38,917 nt of DNA from Cricetibacter osteomyelitidis (GTDB lineage Bacteria > Pseudomonadota > Gammaproteobacteria > Enterobacterales > Pasteurellaceae): NCBI RefSeq assembly GCF_004340985.1, contig NZ_SLYB01000022.1, forward strand, positions 1 through 38,917, given 5' to 3'. This document shows positions 19,959 through 27,995 of the stretch, in pieces. The notes beneath the pieces were generated by a model, which saw only the letters and a list, made by a program, of their open reading frames with translations, made no database searches and was not told the DNA's origin. The translations under genes were made by a program, and so were the position numbers. Each line of letters begins with the position of its first letter. Position 1 is the first letter of the stretch.

Positions 19959-21545
19959 TTAGAAGATGATTGGAACAACAAATAATGCTACCAATGCAGC
20001 GATGATACCATAGATCACCATTGGAATAACGGTTTTCTTAATAATCGCCCCTTCTTGATTTTGAATATTCAATACTGAATTTACCGCAACGATATTGTTA
20101 ATACATACCATATTACCCATTGCACCGCCAACGGATTGTAATGCAAGAATCAAGGTTGCAGATAAACCGGTGAGTTCCGCAGTGGATAACTGAACACTAC
20201 CGAATGTTAAGTTAGATACGGTATTTGAACCGGAGAAGAATGCACCAACCGCACCTAAATAAGAGGCAAAGACGGTCCAATATTCACCGGTTGCTTCTGC
20301 AAAACTTTTACCGATAATTTTAACCATTGAGCCATCACCGCCAACTAACATTAAGTTCACCATAATTAATGCACCAACAAGGGCAAAAAATGGATTTTTA
20401 GTTTGTTTAAAGCTCATTACAAAAATATCCTTTGCTTTTCCGGCTGATACACCAAACACAGGAATAGCAATTAATACGGTAACAAAGAACGGAATTAATG
20501 CCGGTACATATAATAATTTATAATTTGAACTGATTGAGGTACCAAAAATATCTTTTAAGCTGAAAATCAACCCCTGACTGATTTCAAAACGCCCTAATGA
20601 ACCTAATTGAACGGCGAACCAGGTTGTTGCATCATTCATCATTGCTTTAAACGGTAGCTGTTGAAGGCGAGTTACAATTAAGATAGCGATTAAAAGTGCG
20701 GTCGGAAATAAGGCTTTAATTACTTCTCCTGTACTTACTGCAGTCTCTAAAGTATTCTCAACTTTTGTTAAACCAATGCCTTTATTTGCCAAAATAACAG
20801 AGATAAATAAACCGATTGCACCACCAACCAATGATGGAAATTCATAATTTACTTGCGCTAGTAAAATATAAGGCACGACACACGCCAAAATACTTAAATA
20901 GATAAATATGATATTCTGACGAATTTCTTTACCGCTTACAATAAAGCGTAACGCAATAACGGGGATCACTAATGCGGCAAATGCATGAATTAATGACGAC
21001 ATAGAACCGATTTCTAAAATTTGTCCATCCGTTAGATTCAACGGACCAAAACCAAACCAGGTTGGTGTGCCGACTGCGCCAAAAGATACCGGTACAGAGT
21101 TCATAATCAATACCAGCACTGCCGTTTTCATTGGTGCAAAACCTAAGCCGACAAGAATTGGTGCGGCAATGGCTGCAGGTGTACCAAAACCACTTGCGCC
21201 TTCAATCATAAAAGCAAATGCCCAACCTATAATCATTAATTGTGCAACCGGATTTGGGTTAATTGCCCCTAACCATTTGCGTAATGTATTCGTTACACCC
21301 GAAACTTCAGAGAAGCGGTTAAATAAAATTGCACCTAAGATAACGGTAATCGGTGTCTGAACCGCGACAATTGCAGAAGCAATATTTGCACTTACAATGG
21401 TAATATCCGTACCAAAGAAAACTAACTGAATAATTAATACTACCGCTGCAATCCAAGGCAACGCAAGATAAGATGGTAATGCGTTACGTTTTACCATTAA
21501 ATAAATTAGTAAAACGATAGGAAAAATACTTAAAAAGAGAGCCAT
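19959..21545 (-). CDS. lldP: L-lactate permease
   Basis: 528 residues from the ATG at 21,545 (MALFLSIFPIVLLIYLMVKR); the open frame extends to a TTG at 21,671, but the upstream part is the promoter region. It is an LctP-family symporter with about 13 hydrophobic segments and the family stretches MIEGASGFGTPAAIAAPILV and GALIMVNLMLVGGDGSM, ending with the conserved SVGGAMGNMVCINNIVAVNS. It imports L-lactate with protons across the inner membrane and feeds the LutABC oxidation complex encoded just downstream on the same strand. GGGG before the ATG is a weak ribosome site. One uptake signal lies at 20,694. Confidence 0.95.
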   Translation of the reverse strand: MALFLSIFPIVLLIYLMVKRNALPSYLALPWIAAVVLIIQLVFFGTDITIVSANIASAIVAVQTPITVILGAILFNRFSEVSGVTNTLRKWLGAINPNPVAQLMIIGWAFAFMIEGASGFGTPAAIAAPILVGLGFAPMKTAVLVLIMNSVPVSFGAVGTPTWFGFGPLNLTDGQILEIGSMSSLIHAFAALVIPVIALRFIVSGKEIRQNIIFIYLSILACVVPYILLAQVNYEFPSLVGGAIGLFISVILANKGIGLTKVENTLETAVSTGEVIKALFPTALLIAILIVTRLQQLPFKAMMNDATTWFAVQLGSLGRFEISQGLIFSLKDIFGTSISSNYKLLYVPALIPFFVTVLIAIPVFGVSAGKAKDIFVMSFKQTKNPFFALVGALIMVNLMLVGGDGSMVKIIGKSFAEATGEYWTVFASYLGAVGAFFSGSNTVSNLTFGSVQLSTAELTGLSATLILALQSVGGAMGNMVCINNIVAVNSVLNIQNQEGAIIKKTVIPMVIYGIIAALVALFVVPIIF

Positions 21546-21652
21546 AATGCCTACCCCAATAAATGAATAATAAAAAATAATTGACTGCACTATAATAGCG
21601 AGAGAGATTGTAAACAAGATATTATAAAAAGATAGCCCCGATGTTATAAAAA

Positions 21653-21668
21653 TGTGACCGAAATCACA
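21653..21668 (-). promoter_or_regulatory. CRP (cAMP receptor protein) site upstream of lldP
   Basis: TGTGA-CCGAAA-TCACA is a perfect match to the consensus half sites (TGTGA-N6-TCACA). It lies 108 bases upstream of the lldP ATG. Several TATAAT-like boxes lie between it and the gene (for example at about 21,623-21,628). It suggests catabolite-controlled expression of lldP-lutABC. Confidence 0.8.
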
Positions 21669-21753
21669 CAATTGCTAATTGTTTGTTTAAATTTTAAATA
21701 GATATTTTCAAATAAATCAGACAAATACCTATTAAGAGGTGCTGCCAAGAACT

Positions 21754-21806
21754 AAAAATCTGCACCTTATTCAGTTGGATATTTCGTTCAACTTTTGAGG
21801 GCAGAT
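21754..21806 (-). mobile_element. Solo IS3/IS150-like end
   Basis: From AAAAATCTGCACCTTATTCA to CAACTTTTGAGGGCAGAT, this 53-base piece matches the outer ends near 25,586 and 31,655 and (inverted) 9,247. No transposase sequence remains. Confidence 0.6.
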
Positions 21807-21859
21807 TAATATTCGTTGCCGGTTTTGAATCGGTATTGTACGTGACGATCCTGTCGTGT

Positions 21860-21884
21860 AAGTGCGGTATTTTTTACTGCACTT
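21860..21884. terminator. Uptake-signal inverted repeat at the autotransporter 3' end
   Basis: AAGTGCGGTA (21,860-21,869) faces TACTGCACTT (21,875-21,884), one mismatch. A T run follows on the plus strand. It ends 24 bases from the autotransporter stop (21,909, minus strand). Confidence 0.55.
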
Positions 21885-21908
21885 TTTTAGTCTGTATTAC
21901 ATTGCACG

Positions 21909-24500
21909 CTACCAGCTATATTTTATCCCGATATTGGCGTTTATTCCTTTACGTTGATTGCCGTCCAGATGGTGATTATAACGGACATCAGCATAAATGC
22001 TGCTTTGTTTGCTTAACGCAAACTGTGCACCAACACCAAGTTCAGCCCAAGTCGAACTAAAGTTTTCGTTGATTTTATCCGGACCGACATTTGTTTTATA
22101 AGTGCGGTTAAAATCCTGCCAGATATTACTAATCATATAGATTGTGTTAAATGAATTGTGATCGACACCCGGTGCATTGTACCCTAAACGTAATCCAAGG
22201 CGGGCACGTAATCCGTGATGCATATCTTGATCGATTTTGCGTATACCATCGTGGAAATCATCTAATTTCAATATTTGATAAATTAACTGTGCCTGAGGTT
22301 CAATTGACCAACCGTATTGCGTTGTCGAATCGAATTGATAAGCCTGCCCGAATTCTGCCGAGAATAAGGTGCTAAAACCTTTCTGTTTACTTTCACTGTT
22401 TCCTTGTAGGCTACGGTCGGTTACGCGATATTCATTACGTAATAACGATACTTGCCCCACTAAATCAAGATAATTTCCTTGCTGACTGTAACGCGTATAG
22501 GTTAAACCTAAGCTCCAGGCCTGGCTTTTCCCTGTGCCGGTTTTTTCCAGACGTTGTTTGTTATCTTGAAGTGCGGTGAATTTACTCGCTGTTTTGTGGT
22601 GCGCCATATAAGTGCCTAGAACGGATGTGGCGGATTCATTGTTATTCAATTGAACCGTTTGTCCCAGTTGGAAGCCGAAACTTGATGTATCGGCATTAAA
22701 GCGATTACGTCCTTTTATATCCAGATGGCCACCTAATGTACGTCCCCAGGTTTTTGTTTCCCGGGCGGATTTATCTCCTTGACGTTGGTGTAATGTGCCG
22801 ACGATAGCGTAGCCTTGTTCTATATTGATATGAGGTATCACAATATATCCCGGTGTACGAGGTTCGACATTCGGGGCGGGGGCATGCTGTGATTTCGGAT
22901 CCATGGTCCAGTAATATTCGTCACCATTTCCCGTGCTGCGTTTAGCTAAATTCGCTAAATAACCGCCTTCCGTTATTGCCGCACCGTTAAATACCGTGCT
23001 GCCGCTTTTTGTAACAGAAATGACCGGAATAGTATTAAGTCTTGTTGTAGCTTGCTGAACATTACCTTTAATAACCGTTGTCGTGCCGTCGCTATCAACA
23101 GGAACGACCGTGGTTTCACCTGTCGCTTCACCTTGAATAACGATTTTATCTGAATAGGAGTTGTCTTGATCCCAGCGAGTATGCATTTTGATTTTTGAGC
23201 CGGTGTGACCCACATAATCGCCATTAATAGTTAAGGTTTGATAACCGTCAGCAGATGAAATATCGCCTTGGTTAGTTAAATTGCCATTAATCACGTAATC
23301 GGAATTAACCACTAAGCCGGCTTGCGGATTAATGGTGACTTGTGCCGAGTTAAGTTCGCCATCTTGTACGGTGAGTTTATTTTTGATTAGCGTGCTTTTG
23401 GGAAAAAGTAAATAGTTTTGAGCTAACCAATCGCCTTCAACATTCAGATGTTCAAAGTCTAAAAATGGGTTTCGTGTCAGGTTTCCAGTTTCAAGTAATG
23501 TCAGTGTATCGTTACTTTCAACATCGTTTGAAGTGAACACTACTCCGGTAATTTTTGATTTTCCATTTATAAATAGTTCGGATGAGTTTATTTCAGATGC
23601 TGTTTTTCCAATGGAAATATCGCCATTAACAACACCGTTTTCTAAATGGAAAGCGACAGAATCGCTTGTTTGTGATGCTGATGAAATAGAAATATTACCG
23701 GTTATTTCACCGGAATTATAAATAGTAGCGTGTCCTTTATTTGCCAGTCGGATATCAAGTGCGGTTGCATTTTGTGAGGTTGCAGAAATTTTTCCCATAT
23801 TCTGGAGATAAATATTACCTCCATAAATGTAAGAGTTATCACCGCTGATTTGAGCATTTTCCCTATTTAATATATAAAGTCCGCTACCCCAGATTTGTAG
23901 TGGGGCATCAGTGTTGGAGATGATTTGCTTATGGTTATCTAACACAGCCCTTTGTTTACCGTACATCCGTAATGTTGGCGCTTTGGCTTGGTTGTTCGTA
24001 TTGGTAATAGTCCCGTTATTACGAATATAAACTTGAGGTGCCTGGAATGAGATTGCATTTTCTGTGTACCACCCGCCGGTTCCTTCAATTTTGCCGTTAT
24101 TTTCTAAATAAGCAAACTCGGTATTAGGATGATGACGTGAAGAAATGACTTCGCTGCGGTTGGTTAAATAGGCATTATTGATAATGCTTGTGGTATTCGG
24201 GGAGTAATTTGAGTAAACCACATAGCCATTCCCGTTAACATCGGTATTAAAGGTCACTTTGGCTTTTTCTTTATCATTGACATGGAAAGATTTTGTTGCG
24301 ATTTCGTTCCGATCATAAACGATTTCGTGCTCTTTCTTGATCATATAATCAATCGCTTTTTGAATCCTTTCATTCACATTAGCATGCGCTGGGTATGTTG
24401 ATACCAACAATACCGCAATAGCGGTTCTTCTAAAAAAGCTATGGTTTCCTTGAGGAAAAATAGTACAGCTTATTTTTTGTGTACAAGATGATATTTTCAT
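21909..24500 (-). CDS. Autotransporter with beta-barrel domain
   Basis: An 863-residue protein. The N-terminus carries an extended signal peptide (FFRRTAIAVLLVSTYPAHA, about residues 22-40, after a hydrophilic extension) of the type seen in large type Va autotransporters. Residues about 45-590 are rich in Asn, Thr and Gly, with repeating short strands (for example LYILNRENAQISGDNSYIYG), consistent with a beta-helix passenger. The last about 260 residues form the translocator barrel and end NANIGIKYSW with a terminal aromatic residue. I see no serine-protease motif, so an adhesin or other non-protease surface role is more likely. Three uptake signals lie inside (22,100; 22,569; 23,757). The specific function is unknown. 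Confidence 0.88.
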   Translation of the reverse strand: MKISSCTQKISCTIFPQGNHSFFRRTAIAVLLVSTYPAHANVNERIQKAIDYMIKKEHEIVYDRNEIATKSFHVNDKEKAKVTFNTDVNGNGYVVYSNYSPNTTSIINNAYLTNRSEVISSRHHPNTEFAYLENNGKIEGTGGWYTENAISFQAPQVYIRNNGTITNTNNQAKAPTLRMYGKQRAVLDNHKQIISNTDAPLQIWGSGLYILNRENAQISGDNSYIYGGNIYLQNMGKISATSQNATALDIRLANKGHATIYNSGEITGNISISSASQTSDSVAFHLENGVVNGDISIGKTASEINSSELFINGKSKITGVVFTSNDVESNDTLTLLETGNLTRNPFLDFEHLNVEGDWLAQNYLLFPKSTLIKNKLTVQDGELNSAQVTINPQAGLVVNSDYVINGNLTNQGDISSADGYQTLTINGDYVGHTGSKIKMHTRWDQDNSYSDKIVIQGEATGETTVVPVDSDGTTTVIKGNVQQATTRLNTIPVISVTKSGSTVFNGAAITEGGYLANLAKRSTGNGDEYYWTMDPKSQHAPAPNVEPRTPGYIVIPHINIEQGYAIVGTLHQRQGDKSARETKTWGRTLGGHLDIKGRNRFNADTSSFGFQLGQTVQLNNNESATSVLGTYMAHHKTASKFTALQDNKQRLEKTGTGKSQAWSLGLTYTRYSQQGNYLDLVGQVSLLRNEYRVTDRSLQGNSESKQKGFSTLFSAEFGQAYQFDSTTQYGWSIEPQAQLIYQILKLDDFHDGIRKIDQDMHHGLRARLGLRLGYNAPGVDHNSFNTIYMISNIWQDFNRTYKTNVGPDKINENFSSTWAELGVGAQFALSKQSSIYADVRYNHHLDGNQRKGINANIGIKYSW

Positions 24501-24642
24501 ATTTTAATTCTCAATTAAGTTTAATTTTGGGGTTGACAAGAGCTAACTTGTTGTTTTTGCAAAAAAACTTCGGCATTATAATGTGTGTGGAGTTTTTTTC
24601 AACAGAAAATGAGTAAAAAATAACAATTATTTGAGGATAAGG

Positions 24643-24720
24643 ATGGTTAAGCTGATCGTAGGACGTCATTTTTTGAAAATTTCTACCGCACTTTTGCTTT
24701 CAGTTTGCCTATTTCACCAC
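24643..24720 (+). pseudogene. Orphan signal-peptide start cut off at the tusA duplication
   Basis: ATG at 24,643 follows GAGGATAAGG and reads MVKLIVGRHFLKISTALLLS then VCLF, a typical lipoprotein or secretion signal. The frame then enters the antisense of tusA, where the duplicated block begins (about 24,708). A TATAAT box lies upstream at about 24,575. It looks like a gene start whose body was lost when the duplicated segment arrived. A chance reading frame is the alternative. Confidence 0.35.
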
Positions 24721-25379
24721 CGTAATGGTCCATTTGGCAGCGCCCAGTTGCTCGAAATGGGTGACTTCATAGCCTTCTTCCGCGGCCCAGTTCGGAATGG
24801 CTTCCGTGGCTTGGGTGCAATCAAATTCAATTTCAAGCCCGTCACCTTTGTTTAATTTTGCCATTGCCTGTTTTGCTTCGACCAATGGGAAAGGGCAAAC
24901 CAGCCCGGCGGTTTCTAATTTAACGATCATAATGTTTCCTCTCAATAAACGATGGTCAATAGACCTTAATAATTAAACAGCGGCTGCCTGCGCACGCTGA
25001 CGCGGCAACACGAAAATAAAATGGGCAGCGGTCCATACGCCAATAATGGTAAAGCCCAATGCGATCCAGCCTTTGCTGCTCATCACTGCTGTGGCGGTTA
25101 AGCCGTTACCAATGGTACAACCGCCGGCAAGGGAAGCGCCGACCCCCATCATTAACCCACCGATCACACTGTGATAAAGGGTTTTAATATCCGGTAAACG
25201 CCATCTGAACTCACGGCTGCCTCTGGCGGCAATATAAGAGCCGACAAAGATACCCAATACTAAAAATACGCCCCAATTCAGGCTTTTTTGGTTGCCGGTG
25301 ATTAAAAAATTCACAATATCGGCAGAAGGTGTCGTAATGCTCAAGCCGCCGACACGTCTGGTACTGCCGCTGGCAAGCC
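24708..25379 (-). repeat. Duplicated tusA-yeeE 3' segment, left copy
   Basis: About 670 bases nearly identical to 31,694-32,365. The left limit is at ATTTCACCACCG. The right limit falls in GGCAAGCC (25,372-25,379), after which IS sequence follows instead of yeeE. Confidence 0.9.
24709..24930 (-). CDS. TusA-like sulfurtransferase, duplicate copy
   Basis: 73 residues from the ATG at 24,930, preceded by AGAGGAAAC; an upstream TTG in the same frame is unlikely. ETAGLVCPFPLVEAKQAM has the invariant Cys-Pro of TusA/SirA/YeeD proteins, where the cysteine carries a persulfide sulfur. As partner of YeeE it is expected to take sulfur from imported thiosulfate (YeeD/TsuB type). The protein is identical to the second copy at 31,695. 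The upstream yeeE gene is truncated here, so this copy may not be properly expressed. Confidence 0.85.
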   Translation of the reverse strand: MIVKLETAGLVCPFPLVEAKQAMAKLNKGDGLEIEFDCTQATEAIPNWAAEEGYEVTHFEQLGAAKWTITVVK

Positions 25380-25530
25380 CTGTATTACCTAAATGGCGAT
25401 ATTGGGCTATCCAACGGTCAAGTGTTGTCTTTTTGAGCTGAAAGTGTTTTCTGGTGAGAGACTGGTTGTGATGATGTTCAATATAAAAATCAATCACTTG
25501 CTGTTTAAATGTTTGGGTATATTTGGTCAT
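24973..25530 (-). pseudogene. Chimera: IS transposase start fused in frame to YeeE C-terminus
   Basis: The 185-codon open frame starts at the transposase ATG (25,530): MTKYTQTFKQQVIDFYIEHH with an HTH-type stretch LTRKHFQLKKTTLDRWIAQY. At about residue 51 it changes to GSTRRVGGLSITTPSADIVN, the C-terminal half of YeeE including AGGCTIGNGLTATAV. The YeeE part keeps only the last three to four helices and one of the conserved Cys motifs, so thiosulfate transport is not expected. The frame is intact, so a 20-kDa membrane protein with an N-terminal DNA-binding-like domain could be made. I treat it as a recombination product. Confidence 0.8.
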
Positions 25531-25586
25531 AAAAATCTGTACCTTAATAAGTTGGAGGTTTAGTCTAACTTTTGGTGTACAGATTA
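25372..25586 (-). mobile_element. Truncated IS3/IS150-like element (5' end)
   Basis: The outer end is at about 25,586 (GTGTACAGAT on the plus strand). The transposase OrfA start is at 25,530, and the element is cut at GGCAAGCC (25,372-25,379). It is related to the fragment at 31,188-31,655, in the same orientation. Confidence 0.75.
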
Positions 25587-25743
25587 GAAATTAGCCGATT
25601 ATCCATTATAAATGACTAGGATTTCTAGCTTTTTTCATTACTGTTTATTATCCTTTTTAATCTTTACTTCCCGCTTCACCGTATATACCCAAACGATTTG
25701 GCACAATGCCGCCTAAAAATAGACATTTTTCTCCCAAAAATTC

Positions 25744-25773
25744 TTAATGCACGATTGTTTTTTTTTGTACAAT
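25744..25773 (+). promoter_or_regulatory. Candidate promoter with a T9 tract for the four-gene cassette
   Basis: TTAATG (25,744-25,749) and TACAAT (25,768-25,773) are 18 bases apart, and the spacer contains nine T in a row (25,758-25,766). The cassette ATG is 38 bases downstream. The remaining part of 25,587-25,810 shows no gene. Confidence 0.4.
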
Positions 25774-25810
25774 TTGCTGCATTTATTGACAACTTATTTT
25801 AAGGATTTTT

Positions 25811-26827
25811 ATGAAACAAGCACAGATTCCGGGTATTGTTTATTTGCCATTGACTGTTTTTCTAACCATTAGCTTATGGCAAACGGCAAAGGGCTTTGAA
25901 GATTTGGTCGGTGAGACTTTTGCGTGGGGGTTCTCGATAGGGCTTTCAATGATTATGGGCTTTTTAACCTATCTTATCGGCTTTAGACGGCTTAATAAAC
26001 TGCCGATTTTGGGGTTTATCACTTTCTATTTTCTCTGCTTTTTATTCTCTTTTACCGGCAACTTCAATGCGGTTTACACCAACTATCAAACCGAACAGCT
26101 TTACCGTGATGAACTGACTAAACACAGACAGCAGCTTCAAGATGTATTAGCGGCTTCAACGAAAGCATTGGATAATTTTGCACCGGATACCGAAGCCCGA
26201 GCCATTCGGGTTGAAACTTTAACCCAACAGCTTGTTTCACAAATTACCGATTCGGCACGTCCGGGGCTTGGTAAACGGGCGAGAGAAATTATTAAAGAAC
26301 TTGAAGCGGTTTTAGGGGAAAGATTGACTGAGTTTGCCGGTTCGCCAGCCGAACTTGCCAAAAAATACAGCGATAACATTGATAGTATTGCCCAAAAACA
26401 GTTTGGTACAGGTGATTATGGTCGCATTCACAAGATGAAAGAACAAAATGCTGCACTTGTTAAAGAGCTTGATGCTTTAATTGAGGAAGCTCTTTTAGCA
26501 CGTGATATGCTGAAGGATCAAGAAGATGGTCGAAAGATTAATATTAAAGTTGTGAATGGCATTAACAAAATCGGCACGGATACCCAAGAATTTATTAAAG
26601 ATCTGACAAAGTTTAAATTTGACAAAGTGCGTGTTGAAACCCAAGAACTCGGCAAAATTGCCTTTTCATTTAAATCTGGTTTTACCCAACATACTTTTGT
26701 TGCTTTTATTTTATCACTGGTATGTATCTTTTTTGACTGGGCGGTTGTGGCATTTTTAATCGTACGTTATGGACGTAAAGAGGTCGAACCCTATCAACCA
26801 AGTTTAAATAAAGGCGTAGATTTATAA
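25811..26827 (+). CDS. Membrane protein with large helical insert (cassette gene A)
   Basis: 338 residues, not recognised as a named family. Three hydrophobic segments at the N-terminus (about 8-25, 36-58, 63-83) are followed by about 210 hydrophilic residues rich in Glu, Lys and Gln that should be mostly helical or coiled coil (100-285), then a fourth segment (about 297-319, VAFILSLVCIFFDWAVVAFL) and a basic tail. AAGGATTTTT precedes the ATG. It is the first gene of a tight cluster: gene B starts 10 bases after its stop. The topology could anchor a sensor or scaffold in the inner membrane, with the GTPase of gene B as cytoplasmic partner. That is inference. Confidence 0.85.
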   Translation: MKQAQIPGIVYLPLTVFLTISLWQTAKGFEDLVGETFAWGFSIGLSMIMGFLTYLIGFRRLNKLPILGFITFYFLCFLFSFTGNFNAVYTNYQTEQLYRDELTKHRQQLQDVLAASTKALDNFAPDTEARAIRVETLTQQLVSQITDSARPGLGKRAREIIKELEAVLGERLTEFAGSPAELAKKYSDNIDSIAQKQFGTGDYGRIHKMKEQNAALVKELDALIEEALLARDMLKDQEDGRKINIKVVNGINKIGTDTQEFIKDLTKFKFDKVRVETQELGKIAFSFKSGFTQHTFVAFILSLVCIFFDWAVVAFLIVRYGRKEVEPYQPSLNKGVDL

Positions 26828-26837
26828 GGGGGATGTA

Positions 26838-27995
26838 ATGGCTTTAGATGAAGATTTTTTAAAAAGTTTGAATGCAGAAAAATCAACCGAAAAAGTAGAT
26901 TTAAGCAAACAGCAAGCGGTCGATTTTTCAGAAAATTTGCAAGAAGAAACCGAAATCCCACCGCTTGAAAATGAGCTGGGCTTTGTTGAACCAGTTAATT
27001 TTGAGCCCTTAGATGATAAAGCGGATAACGGCATTATTCCCCCTTCTGCCCGCACCCGTTCGGCAAAACGGGATGCGAAAATTCGGATGACGAAAGAGGA
27101 ATACCGCAAACGCCTTGAAGAACTGAATCTTAATGCAGAAACGAAAAATTATGTGCTGCTATTAGGCAAAGCGGGGGCGGGGAAATCTTATATCATCTCC
27201 AGTCTGGTTTATTATATGAAAACTTATCTCAACGGCACAGTGCGACTAAATCAAGAGGTTGCTACCCGTGAGGAAGTGTTGCTCTATAACCGCATTATTG
27301 AGATGTTTAGTAGTCCACAAAAAAGTTTGGATCGGACATCCGAATTAGAGTTTTACGAGCTAAATCTGATTTATCAGCCCCAAGAAATCGGCAAACCGCC
27401 AATGGAACTCACCTTTATTGATGCTTCAGGCGAACATTTTGCCCGCATTTATGAAGGGAAGGGAGCAACGCAAGCGGGTGAACTACCGGATTATTTGGAA
27501 GTGATTTTAGAATCGGATGTAAATTGTAAATTTGCCTTTGTCTATGACCAATCCATTAAAGGCAAAGAACGTGAGCAGATGGAAACGGATGAAGTTTTTA
27601 CGCCACAGGTGCAAATGTTGAGCAGTTTATTTGACAAAATTCGCACAATGCAAGACAAATACGGCAAATTCTACCCGAAAATCCTGTTACTTTCTAAAGC
27701 CGATAAAGTTTCGGAAAAGACCAAAGAAAAATACGGACATTCGCCAAGTGCCTACGCTCAGGCAAAAGAGAATGAGTTGATTTCCTTTGCCAATGGCTAT
27801 TTCCGTGAGCCGAGCAATAAGGCAATTTTTTATCAAATGGGGACATTTACCAAATATGATGATTTGGATAAATTCGATCATACCTGCCCGGCAAAATTGT
27901 TCGATTGGATTTATAACAGCGTAACGGGCGATACCACTATTGTGAAGCCTTCCTGTTGGGAACAGTTTAAACGTTGGGCATTTGGTGGTAGATAA
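26838..27995 (+). CDS. P-loop GTPase-like protein (cassette gene B)
   Basis: 385 residues. An acidic, probably disordered N-terminus (1-75) precedes a G domain: Walker A/G1 YVLLLGKAGAGKS (GKAGAGKS at 110-117), a G3-like LTFIDASGE (Asp195, Gly198), and a G4-like LLLSKADK (SKAD at 286-289). A long insert lies between G1 and G3. This fits a TRAFAC-type GTPase. I think of the 'double-GTPase'/GTPase-associated conflict families, but I cannot confirm membership by eye. There is no membrane segment. GGGGGATG precedes the start. The stop overlaps the start of gene C by one base, so the two products are probably made together and may interact. Confidence 0.85.
   Translation: MALDEDFLKSLNAEKSTEKVDLSKQQAVDFSENLQEETEIPPLENELGFVEPVNFEPLDDKADNGIIPPSARTRSAKRDAKIRMTKEEYRKRLEELNLNAETKNYVLLLGKAGAGKSYIISSLVYYMKTYLNGTVRLNQEVATREEVLLYNRIIEMFSSPQKSLDRTSELEFYELNLIYQPQEIGKPPMELTFIDASGEHFARIYEGKGATQAGELPDYLEVILESDVNCKFAFVYDQSIKGKEREQMETDEVFTPQVQMLSSLFDKIRTMQDKYGKFYPKILLLSKADKVSEKTKEKYGHSPSAYAQAKENELISFANGYFREPSNKAIFYQMGTFTKYDDLDKFDHTCPAKLFDWIYNSVTGDTTIVKPSCWEQFKRWAFGGR

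Noticed and set aside
24631-24855. 74-codon plus-strand frame with a signal-like start
   Set aside because: Only the first 26 codons can be original; the rest is antisense of tusA. Kept only as a low-confidence gene start.
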